Positions 1-7,778 of a DNA stretch of 64,000 nucleotides are shown in pieces. The stretch comes from Auanema rhodensis (Eukaryota; Nematoda; Chromadorea; Rhabditida; Rhabditidae), in contig OZ059899.1 in the NCBI GenBank assembly GCA_964057225.1, positions 10,540,001 through 10,604,000 of the forward strand, in the 5' to 3' direction. The notes beneath the pieces are model-generated. The model did no database searches, had not been told where the DNA came from, and worked only from the letters and a program-made list of their open reading frames with translations. The translations under genes and the position numbers were made by a program. How positions within the stretch are numbered: the stretch's first letter is position 1; every line of letters starts with the position of its first letter.

Positions 1-225
1 AGCCGTATATATTTTTTTCTGGAATTCGAAAGCATTTGGGATGGATATTAGAAGGAAAAGAACTAGTTTTTCCTACTTTAAAACAAACAATAAGAAATAA
101 AATAAAAAAGATTGTTAGATATCCAATTTAAACTTATACATTTATTTTGATAAAGAGCCTATTAGTTTGAAATTTTATGTCTTACAGTTCTCCAACAGAA
201 CAGACTGATCCTGATTTCTCTATGA

Positions 226-447
226 TTACATAAAACTCTCGTTTGATATAAAAAAAGAAGAGGAATAACGTTTCCAGGATGTCAATGATATCGAATCTAG
301 TGATATTGTAGAAAAATGTAATGTCAGCTCCATAGGTTTTCTCTTAATTTCTCTCATCACAATTGTCTTAGTTTTTTTTCTCATTAGAGTTTCTGAAATC
401 TTAGGTGAACAAGGCCGTATATATTTTTTTCTGGAATTCGAAAGCAT
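226..447 (-). other. Recurrent 73-codon antisense frame of the basic unit, probably non-coding
   Basis: This is the first of about one hundred near-identical minus-strand frames, one in most short units. The predicted peptide is rich in Lys, Arg and Ser and has no domain I recognise. Its carboxyl end changes with the length of the A-run near the 3' end of the frame: one-base indels give 94- and 88-codon versions (for example at 10001 and 11256). Copies differ by amino-acid-changing substitutions such as Pro/Arg/His at residue 15. Both points argue against constraint. No promoter or splice context was seen. Confidence 0.7.
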
Positions 448-463
448 TTGGGATGGACATTAG
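269..463 (+). other. Recurrent plus-strand stop-free stretch with hydrophobic core, probably non-coding
   Basis: From the base after an in-frame TAA (266-268) to a TAG (461-463) the plus strand is open for 64 codons. Translated, it has an acidic beginning and a ~20-residue hydrophobic stretch. It lacks an ATG start. A TTTCCAG preceding GAT resembles a 3' splice site. The same stretch is open in most short units but broken by CTCTAAATTT and indels in the units that lead into a tRNA. It overlaps the 73-codon frame on the other strand. Probably fortuitous in AT-rich repeat DNA. Confidence 0.5.
285..309. other. 8-bp stem-loop in the satellite unit (representative copy)
   Basis: ATGATATC, a nine-base loop GAATCTAGT, then GATATTGT. 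As RNA this gives an eight-pair stem with two G-U wobbles. It is present at the same place in nearly every unit. Variants at 1935 (G to A) and at 51662 and three related units (T to C) turn a wobble into a Watson-Crick pair, while the GTCATTG variant type loses the terminal pair. No function is assigned. Confidence 0.5.
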
Positions 464-2882
464 AAGAAAAAGAACTAGTTTTTCCTACTTTAAAACAAAC
501 AAAAAAAAATAAAATGAAAAAGATTGTTAGATATCCAATTTAAACTTATACATTTACTTCGATAAAGAGCCTATTAGTTTCAAATTTTATGTCTTACAGT
601 TCTCCAACAGAACAGACTGATCCTGAATTCTCTATGATTATATAAAACTCTCGTTTGATATAAAAAAAGAAGAGGAATAACGTTTCCAGGATGTCAATGA
701 TATCGAATCTAGTGATATTGTAGAAAAATGTAATGTCAGCTCCATAGGTTTTCTCTTAATTTCTCTCATCACAATTGTCTTAGTTTTTTTTCTCATAAGA
801 GTTTCTGAAATCTTAGGTGAACAAAGCCGTATATATTTTTTTCTGGAATTCGAAAGCATTTGGGATGGATATTAGAAGGAAAAGAACTAGTTTTTCCTAC
901 TTTAAAACAAACAATAAGAAATAAAATAAAAAAGATTGTTAGATATCCAATTTAAACTTATACATTTACTTTGATAAAGAGCCTATTAGTTTGAAATTTT
1001 ATGTCTTACAGTTCTCCAACAGAACAGACTGATCCTGATTTCTCTATGATTACATAAAACTCTCGTTTGATATGAAAAAAGAAGAGGAATAACGTTTCCA
1101 GGATGTCAATGATATCGAATCTAGTGATATTGTAGAAAAATGTAATGTCAGCTCCATAGGTTTTCTCTTAATTTCTCTCATCACAATTGTCTTAGTTTTT
1201 TTTCTCATAAGAGTTTCTGAAATCTTAGGTGAACAAGGCCGTATATATTTTTTCCTGGAATTCGAAAGCATTTGGGATGGAAATTAGAAAGAAAAGAACT
1301 AGTTTTTCCTACTTTAAAACAAACAATAAGAAATAAAATAAAAAAGATTGTTAGATATCCAATTTAAACTTATACATTTACTTCGATAAAGAGCCTATTA
1401 GTTTGAAATTTTATGTCTTACAGTTCTCCAACAGAACAGACTGATCCTGATTTCTCTATGATTACATAAAACTCTCGTTTGATATACAAAAAGAAGAGGA
1501 ATAACGTTTCCAGGATGTCAATGATATCGAATCTAGTGATATTGTAGAAAAATGTAATGTCAGCTCCATAGGTTTTCTCTTAATTTCTCTCATCACAATT
1601 GTCTTAGTTTTTTTTCTCATTAGAGTTTCTGAAATCTTAGGTGAACAAGGCCGTATATATTTTTTTCTGGAATTCGAAAGCATTTGGGATGGACATTAGA
1701 AGAAAAAGAACTAGTTTTTCCTACTTTAAAACAAACAAAAAAAAATAAAATGAAAAAGATTGTTAGATATCCAATTTAAACTTATACATTTACTTCGATA
1801 AAGAGCCTATTAGTTTGAAATTTTATGTCTTACAGTTCTCCAACAGAACAGACTGATCCTGATTTCTCTATGATTACATAAAACTCTCGTTTGATATGAA
1901 AAAAGAAGAGGAATAACGTTTCCAGGATGTCAATAATATCGAATCTAGTGATATTGTAGAAAAATGTAATGTCAGCTCCATAGGTTTTCTCTTAATTTCT
2001 CTCATCACAATTGTCTTAGTTTTTTTTCTCATAAGAGTTTCTGAAATCTTAGGTGAACAAGGCCGTATATATTTTTTTCTGGAATTCGAAAGCATTTGGG
2101 ATGGAAATTAGAAAGAAAAGAACTAGTTTTTCCTACTTTAAAACAAACAATAAGAAATAAAATAAAAAAGATTGTTAGATATCCAATTTAAACTTATACA
2201 TTTACTTCGATAAAGAGCCTATTAGTTTGAAATTTTATGTCTTACAGTTCTCCAACAGAACAGACTGATCCTGATTTCTCTATGATTACATAAAACTCTC
2301 GTTTGATATACAAAAAGAAGAGGAATAACGTTTCCAGGATGTCAATGATATCGAATCTAGTGATATTGTAGAAAAATGTAATGTCAGCTCCATAGGTTTT
2401 CTCTTAATTTCTCTCATCACAATTGTCTTAGTTTTTTTTCTCATAAGAGTTTCTGAAATCTTAGGTGAACAAGGCCGTATATATTTTTTTCTGGAATTCG
2501 AAAGCATTTGGGATGGAAATTAGAAAGAAAAGAACTAGTTTTTCCTACTTTAAAACAAACAATAAGAAATAAAATAAAAAAGATTGTTAGATATCCAATT
2601 TAAACTTATACATTTACTTCGATAAAGAGCCTATTAGTTTGAAATTTTATGTCTTACAGTTCTCCAACAGAACAGACTGATCCTGATTTCTCTATGATTA
2701 CATAAAACTCTCGTTTGATATACAAAAAGGAGAGGAATGACGTTTCCAGGATATCAATGATATCGAATCTAGTGATATTGTAGAAAAATGTAATGTCAGC
2801 TCCATAGTTTTTCTCTAAATTTCTCTCATCACAATAGTCTTATTTTTTTTTCATGAGAGTTTCTGAAATCTTAGTTGAACAA

Positions 2883-2955
2883 GGCCGCGTGGCGCAATGG
2901 ATAACGCGTCTGCCTATGGAGCAGAAGATTGTAGGTTCGAATCCTGCCGTGGTCG
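2883..2955 (+). tRNA. tRNA-Arg-like gene with changed anticodon ATG (normally ACG)
   Basis: This is a complete 73-nt cloverleaf. The acceptor stem GGCCGCG pairs with CGTGGTC (two G-U pairs), followed by discriminator G. The D arm carries A box TGGCGCAATGG. The anticodon stem TCTGC/GCAGA encloses loop CTATGGA. The T arm GTAGG/CCTGC encloses TTCGAAT and so contains the B box. There is no intron and CCA is not encoded. Compared with the nine sister copies the only difference is T for C at 2917, the middle anticodon base, giving 5'-ATG-3' at 2916-2918. In known arginine tRNAs C35 is a main identity base for arginyl-tRNA synthetase, so charging with Arg would be expected to fail or weaken (inference). 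It could be a dead copy, or a base-calling error in the source read. Confidence 0.85.
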
Positions 2956-3086
2956 TAAATTTTTTTCATTTGACTTGTCATTTACAAAAATCAAATTTAT
3001 CTTCTTCAACGATTATTTTTGCAATGTGTCATAAAAATTTCACAGTTGAACAAAACGTTTTTTAAGAATTTTTTTTGTTGTCAACA
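2956..3086. repeat. Private 3' flank of the tRNA module (cluster 1 form)
   Basis: About 130 bp between the tRNA and the CAACA/TATATATTTT junction occur only in tRNA-bearing units. The segment is AT-rich and contains CATTTGACTTGTCATTTAC, CTTCTTCAACGATTATTTTT, ACAGTTGAACAA and two T-runs. GTTGAACAA also occurs immediately before the tRNA, so the gene lies between two direct 9-bp copies. No coding or RNA signal beyond the terminator is evident. Confidence 0.8.
2960..2966 (+). terminator. Pol III T7 terminator of the 2883 tRNA
   Basis: A run of seven T on the coding strand begins five bases after the discriminator base (spacer TAAA), the usual position and form of an RNA polymerase III terminator. 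Confidence 0.8.
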
Positions 3087-3210
3087 TATATATTTTCCTG
3101 GAATCCGAAAGCATTTGGGATGGAAATTAGAAAGAAAAGAACTAGTTTTTCCTATTTTAAAACAAACAAAAAAAAATAAAAAGAAAAAGATTGTTAGATA
3201 TCCAATTTAA
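3019..3210 (+). other. Recurrent 63-codon open frame in tRNA-unit flank, probably non-coding
   Basis: The frame starts at an ATG in the tRNA 3' flank and reads across the junction into the basic satellite unit, ending in a lysine-rich tract and RYPI. It recurs at 4038, 7306, 29315, 33203 and 37090. In the third cluster (50335, 53821, 56072) it is altered by flank changes. It depends on the A-run length and on the flank-satellite junction. It has no recognisable domain and is best read as chance openness in a homogenised repeat. Confidence 0.6.
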
Positions 3211-3901
3211 ACTTATACATTTACTTCGATAAAGAGCCTATTAGTTTGAAATTTTATGTCTTACAGTTCTCCAACAGAACAAACTGATCCTGATTTCTCT
3301 ATGATTACATAAAATTCTCGTTTGATATAAAAAAAGAAGAGGAATAACGTTTCCAGGATGTCAATGATATCGAATCTAGTGATATTGTAAAAAAATGTAA
3401 TGTCAGCTCCATATGTTTTCTCTTAATTTCTCTCATCACAATTGTCTTAGTTTTTTTTCTCATAAGAGTTTCTGAAATCTTAGGTGAACAAGGCCGTATA
3501 TATTTTTTTCTGGAATTCGAAAGCATTTGGGATGGAAATTAGAAAGAAAAGAACTAGTTTTTCCTACTTTAAAACGAACAATAAGAAATAAAATAAAAAA
3601 GATTGTTAGATATCCAATTTAAACTTATACATTTACTTCGATAAAGAGCCTATTAGTTTGAAATTTTATGTCTTACAGTTCTCCAACAGAACAAACTGAT
3701 CCTGATTTCTCTATGATTACATAAAATTCTCGTTTGATATAAAAAAAGAAGAGGAATAACGTTTCCAGGATATCAATGATATCGAATCTAGTGATATTGT
3801 AGAAAAATGTAATGTCAGCTCCATAGTTTTTCTCTAAATTTCTCTCATCACAATAGTCTTATTTTTTTTTCATAAGAGTTTCTGAAATCTTAGTTGAACA
3901 A

Positions 3902-3974
3902 GGCCGCGTGGCGCAATGGATAACGCGTCTGCCTACGGAGCAGAAGATTGTAGGTTCGAATCCTGCCGTGGTCG
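3902..3974 (+). tRNA. tRNA-Arg(ACG), copy 2
   Basis: The 73-nt gene matches the consensus of the array, with anticodon loop CTACGGA and ACG at 3935-3937. A34 would be expected to become inosine and read CGU, CGC and CGA codons (known for eukaryotic tRNA-Arg ACG). The D loop keeps an A at the expected position 20 identity site. Relative to the familiar animal sequence, base pair 31-39 of the anticodon stem is C-G rather than A-T, so pairing is preserved. The A box TGGCGCAATGG and B box GGTTCGAATCC both fit the Pol III consensus. Confidence 0.95.
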
Positions 3975-3978
3975 TAAA

Positions 3979-3986
3979 TTTTTTTT
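3979..3986 (+). terminator. Pol III T8 terminator of tRNA copy 2
   Basis: Eight T after TAAA. This copy has one more T than its sisters, and its flank then reads ATTTCACTTG instead of CATTTGACTTG. Confidence 0.8.
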
Positions 3987-4919
3987 ATTTCACTTGTCAT
4001 TTACAAAAATTAAATTTATCTTCTTCAACGATTATTTTTGCAATGTGTCATAAAAATTTCACAGTTGAACAAAAAGTTTTTTGAGAATTTTTTTTGTTGT
4101 CAACATATATATTTTCCTGGAATTCGAAAGCATTTGGGATGGAAATTAGAAAGAAAAGAACTAGTTTTTCCTATTTTAAAACAAACAAAAAAAAATAAAA
4201 TGAAAAAGATTGTTAGATATCCAATTTAAACTTATACATTTACTTCGATAAAGAGCCTATTAGTTTGAAATTTTATGTCTTACAGTTCTCCAACAGAACA
4301 AACTGATCCTGATTTCTCTATGATTACATAAAATTCTCGTTTGATATAAAAAAAGAAGAGGAATAACGTTTCCAGGATGTCAATGATATCGAATCTAGTG
4401 ATATTGTAAAAAAATGTAATGTCAGCTCCATAGGTTTTCTCTTAATTTCTCTAATCACAATTGTCTTAGTTTTTTTCTCATAAGAGTTTCTGAAATCTTA
4501 GGTGAACAAGGCCGTATATATTTTTTTCTGGAATTCGAAAGCATTTGGGATGGAAATTAGAAAGAAAAGAACTAGTTTTTCCTACTTTAAAACGAACAAT
4601 AAGAAATAAAATAAAAAAGATTGTTAGATATCCAATTTAAACTTATACATTTACTTCGATAAAGAGCCTATTAGTTTGAATTTTTATGTCTTACAGTTCA
4701 CCAACAGAACAGACTGATCCTGATTTCTCTATGATTACATAAAACTCTCGTTTGATATACAAAAAGGAGAGGAATAACGTTTCCAGGATATCAATGATAT
4801 CGAATCTAGTGATATTGTAGAAAAATGTAATGTCAGCTCCATAGTTTTTCTCTAAATTTCTCTCATCACAATAGTCTTATTTTTTTTTCATAAGAGTTTC
4901 TGAAATCTTAGTTGAACAA

Positions 4920-4992
4920 GGCCGCGTGGCGCAATGGATAACGCGTCTGCCTACGGAGCAGAAGATTGTAGGTTCGAATCCTGCCGTGGTCG
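4920..4992 (+). tRNA. tRNA-Arg(ACG), copy 3
   Basis: Identical over all 73 nt to copy 2, with ACG at 4953-4955. It lies 1018 bp after copy 2 and is the last member of the three-fold dimer block. The first base, G4920, completes the GGCCG that also starts every tRNA-less unit. Confidence 0.95.
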
Positions 4993-4996
4993 TAAA

Positions 4997-5003
4997 TTTT
5001 TTT
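4997..5003 (+). terminator. Pol III T7 terminator of tRNA copy 3
   Basis: Seven T beginning five bases after the tRNA end, followed by CATTTGACTTG. Confidence 0.8.
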
Positions 5004-7169
5004 CATTTGACTTGTCATTTACAAAAATCAAATTTATCTTCTTCAACGATTATTTTTGCAATGTGTCATAAAAATTTCACAGTTGAACAAAACGTTTTTT
5101 AAGAATTTTTTTTGTTGTCAACATATATATTTTCCTGGAATTCGAAAGCATTTGGGATGGAAATTAGAAAGAAAAGAACTAGTTTTTCCTATTTTAAAAC
5201 AAACAAAAAAAAAATAAAATGAAAAAGATTGTTAGATATCCAATTTAAACTTATACATTTACTTCGATAAAGAGCCTATTAGTTTGAAATTTTATGTCTT
5301 ACAGTTCTCCAACAGAACAGACTGATCCTGATTTCTCTATGATTACAAAAAACTCTCGTTTGATATAAAAAAAGAAGAGGAATAACGTTTCCAGGATGTC
5401 AATGATATCGAATCTAGTGATATTGTAAAAAAATGTAATGTCAGCTCCATAGGTTTTCTCTTAATTTCTCTCATCACAATTGTCTTAGTTTTTTTTCTCA
5501 TAAGAGTTTCTGAAATCTTAGGTGAACAAGGCCGTATATATTTTTTTCTGGAATTCGAAAGCATTTGGGATGGAAATTAGAAAGAAAAGAACTAGTTTTT
5601 CCTACTTTAAAACAAACAATAAGAAATAAAATAAAAAAGATTGTTAAATATCCAATTTAAACTCATACATTTACTTCGATAAAGAGCCTATTAGTTTGAA
5701 ATTTTATGTCTTACAGTTCTCCAACAGAACAGACTGATCCTGATTTCTCTATGATTATATAAAACTCTCGTTTGATATAAAAAAAGAAGAGGAATAACGT
5801 TTCCAGGATGTCAATGATATCGAATCTAGTGATATTGTAGAAAAATGTAATGTCAGCTCCATAGCTTTTCTCTTAATTTCTCTCATCACAATTGTCTTAG
5901 TTTTTTTCCATAAGAGTTTCTGAAATCTCACTTGACCAAGGCCTTATATATTTTTCTGGAATTCGAAAGTATTTAGGATGGAAATTAAAAAGAAAAGAAC
6001 TAGTTTTTCCTACTTTAAAACAAACAATAAGAAATAAAATAAAAAAGATTGTTAGATATCCAATTTAAACTTATACATTTACTTTGATAAAGAGCCTATT
6101 AGTTTGAAATTTTATGTCTTACAGTTCTCCAACAGAACAGACTGATCCTGATTTCTCTATGATTACATAAAACTCTCGTTTGATATAAAAAAAGAAGAGG
6201 AATAACGTTTCCAGGATGTCAATGATATCGAATCTAGTGATATTGTAGAAAAATGTAATGTCAGCTCCATAGGTTTTCTCTTAATTTCTCTCATCACAAT
6301 TGTCTTAGTTTTTTTTCTCATTAGAGTTTCTGAAATCTTAGGTGAACAAGGCCGTATATATTTTTTTCTGGAATTCGAAAGCATTTGGGATGGACATTAG
6401 AAGAAAAAGAACTTGTTTTTCCTACTTTAAAACAAACAAAAAAAAATAAAATGAAAAAGATTGTTAGATATCCAATTTAAACTTATACATTTACTTCGAT
6501 AAAGAGCCTATTAGTTTGAAATTTTATGTCTTACAGTTCTCCAACAGAACAGACTGATCCTGATTTCTCTATGATTACATAAAACTCTCGTTTGATATAA
6601 AAAAAGAAGAGGAATAACGTTTCCAGGATATCAATGATATCGAATCTAGTGATATTGTAGAAAAATGTAATGTCAGCTCCATAGTTTTTCTCTTAATTTC
6701 TCTCATCACAATAGTCTTATTTTTTTTTCATAAGAGTTTCTGAAATCTTAGTTGAACAAGGCCGTATATATATTTTCCTGGAATTCGAAAGCATTTGGGA
6801 TGGAAATTAGAAAGAAAAGAACTAGTTTTTCCTACTTTAAAACGAACAATAAGAAATAAAATAAAAAAGATTGTTAGATATCCAATTTAAACTTATACAT
6901 TTACTTCGATAAAGAGCCTATTAGTTTGAAATTTTATGTCTTACAGTTCTCCAACAGAACAGACTGATCCTGATTTCTCTATGATTACATAAAACTCTCG
7001 TTTGATATACAAAAAGGAGAGGAATAACGTTTCCAGGATATCAATGATATCGAATCTAGTGATATTGTAGAAAAATGTAATGTCAGCTCCATAGTTTTTC
7101 TCTAAATTTCTCTCATCACAATAGTCTTATTTTTTTTTCATAAGAGTTTCGGAAATCTTAGTTGAACAA

Positions 7170-7242
7170 GGCCGCGTGGCGCAATGGATAACGCGTCTGC
7201 CTACGGAGCAGAAGATTGTAGGTTCGAATCCTGCCGTGGTCG
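7170..7242 (+). tRNA. tRNA-Arg(ACG), copy 4
   Basis: Same 73-nt gene with ACG at 7203-7205. It is preceded by GAGTTTCGGAAATC instead of GAGTTTCTGAAATC, a marker shared with copies 5-7 in the 3.89-kb HOR. This links this unit to the later cluster rather than to copies 1-3. Confidence 0.95.
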
Positions 7243-7246
7243 TAAA

Positions 7247-7253
7247 TTTTTTT
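7247..7253 (+). terminator. Pol III T7 terminator of tRNA copy 4
   Basis: T7 after TAAA, directly downstream of copy 4. Confidence 0.8.
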
Positions 7254-7778
7254 CATTTGACTTGTCATTTACAAAAATCAAACTTATCTTCTTCAACGAT
7301 TATTTTTGCAATGTGTCATAAAAATTTCACAGTTGAACAAAACGTTTTTTGAGAATTTTTTTTGTTGTCAACATATATATTTTCCTGGAATTCGAAAGCA
7401 TTTGGGATGGAAATTAGAAAGAAAAGAACTAGTTTTTCCTATTTTAAAACAAACAAAAAAAAATAAAATGAAAAAGATTGTTAGATATCCAATTTAAACT
7501 TATACATTTACTTCGATAAAGAGCCTATTAGTTTGAAATTTTATGTCTTACAGTTCTCCAACAGAACAGACTGATCCTGATTTCTCTATGATTACATAAA
7601 ACTCTCGTTTGATATAAAAAAAGAAGAGGAATAACGTTTCCAGGATGTCAATGATATCGAATCTAGTGATATTGTAAAAAAATGTAATGTCAGCTCCATA
7701 GGTTTTCTCTTAATTTCTCTCATCACAATTGTCTTAGTTTTTTTTCTCATAAGAGTTTCTGAAATCTTAGGTGAACAA

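Larger units (their letters stand above)
1..2882. repeat. Sub-array of 412-bp monomers without tRNA
   Basis: Seven short units start at 1, 413, 825, 1237, 1649, 2061 and 2473. The first six are 412 bp and the last is 410 bp. Most carry the AATAAGAAATAAAATAAAAAAG form of the A-rich tract, and units 413 and 1649 carry the A9 form. The last unit (2473-2882) switches to the ATACAAAAAGGAGAGG form and to the upstream flank seen before tRNA genes (CTCTAAATTT at about 2812). It therefore belongs to the tRNA-leading unit type. Confidence 0.93.
2883..7778. repeat. tRNA-bearing sub-array 1 (1018-bp dimers, then spaced)
   Basis: Unit starts are 2883 (tRNA), 3492, 3902 (tRNA), 4510, 4920 (tRNA), 5530, 5940, 6350, 6760 and 7170 (tRNA). 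The first three tRNAs are 1019 and 1018 bp apart, a dimer of one 609-bp tRNA unit and one ~410-bp unit. The fourth is 2250 bp further on. Unit 5940 is of a diverged type with GACCAAGGCC, AAAGTATTTAGGATGG and a shortened T-run before CATAAGAG. The same type recurs at 13133, 15600 and inside the 3.89-kb HOR. Confidence 0.9.

Noticed and set aside
266-283. CENP-B box-like motif (TGGAAACG on the minus strand in AACGTTTCCA)
   Set aside because: The eight-base core matches part of the CENP-B box. By hand alignment only about three of the nine essential positions fit: TTCG is absent and CGGG reads CGTT.
2853-3065. 70-codon plus-strand frame through the first tRNA
   Set aside because: It runs through the structured tRNA gene and exists only where a GAGAG variant supplies an ATG. 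The tRNA explains the sequence.
2883-3492. tRNA-derived SINE
   Set aside because: The tRNA is complete with intact acceptor, anticodon and T arms and a terminator directly after it. A SINE would have a diverged tRNA head, a fused tail and target-site duplications at scattered sites, whereas here the location is fixed in the unit.
5940-6349. Unit with GACCAAGGCCTTATATA as a separate element
   Set aside because: It aligns with the basic unit throughout. It is only a diverged unit type that recurs at 13133, 15600 and within the 3.89-kb repeat.
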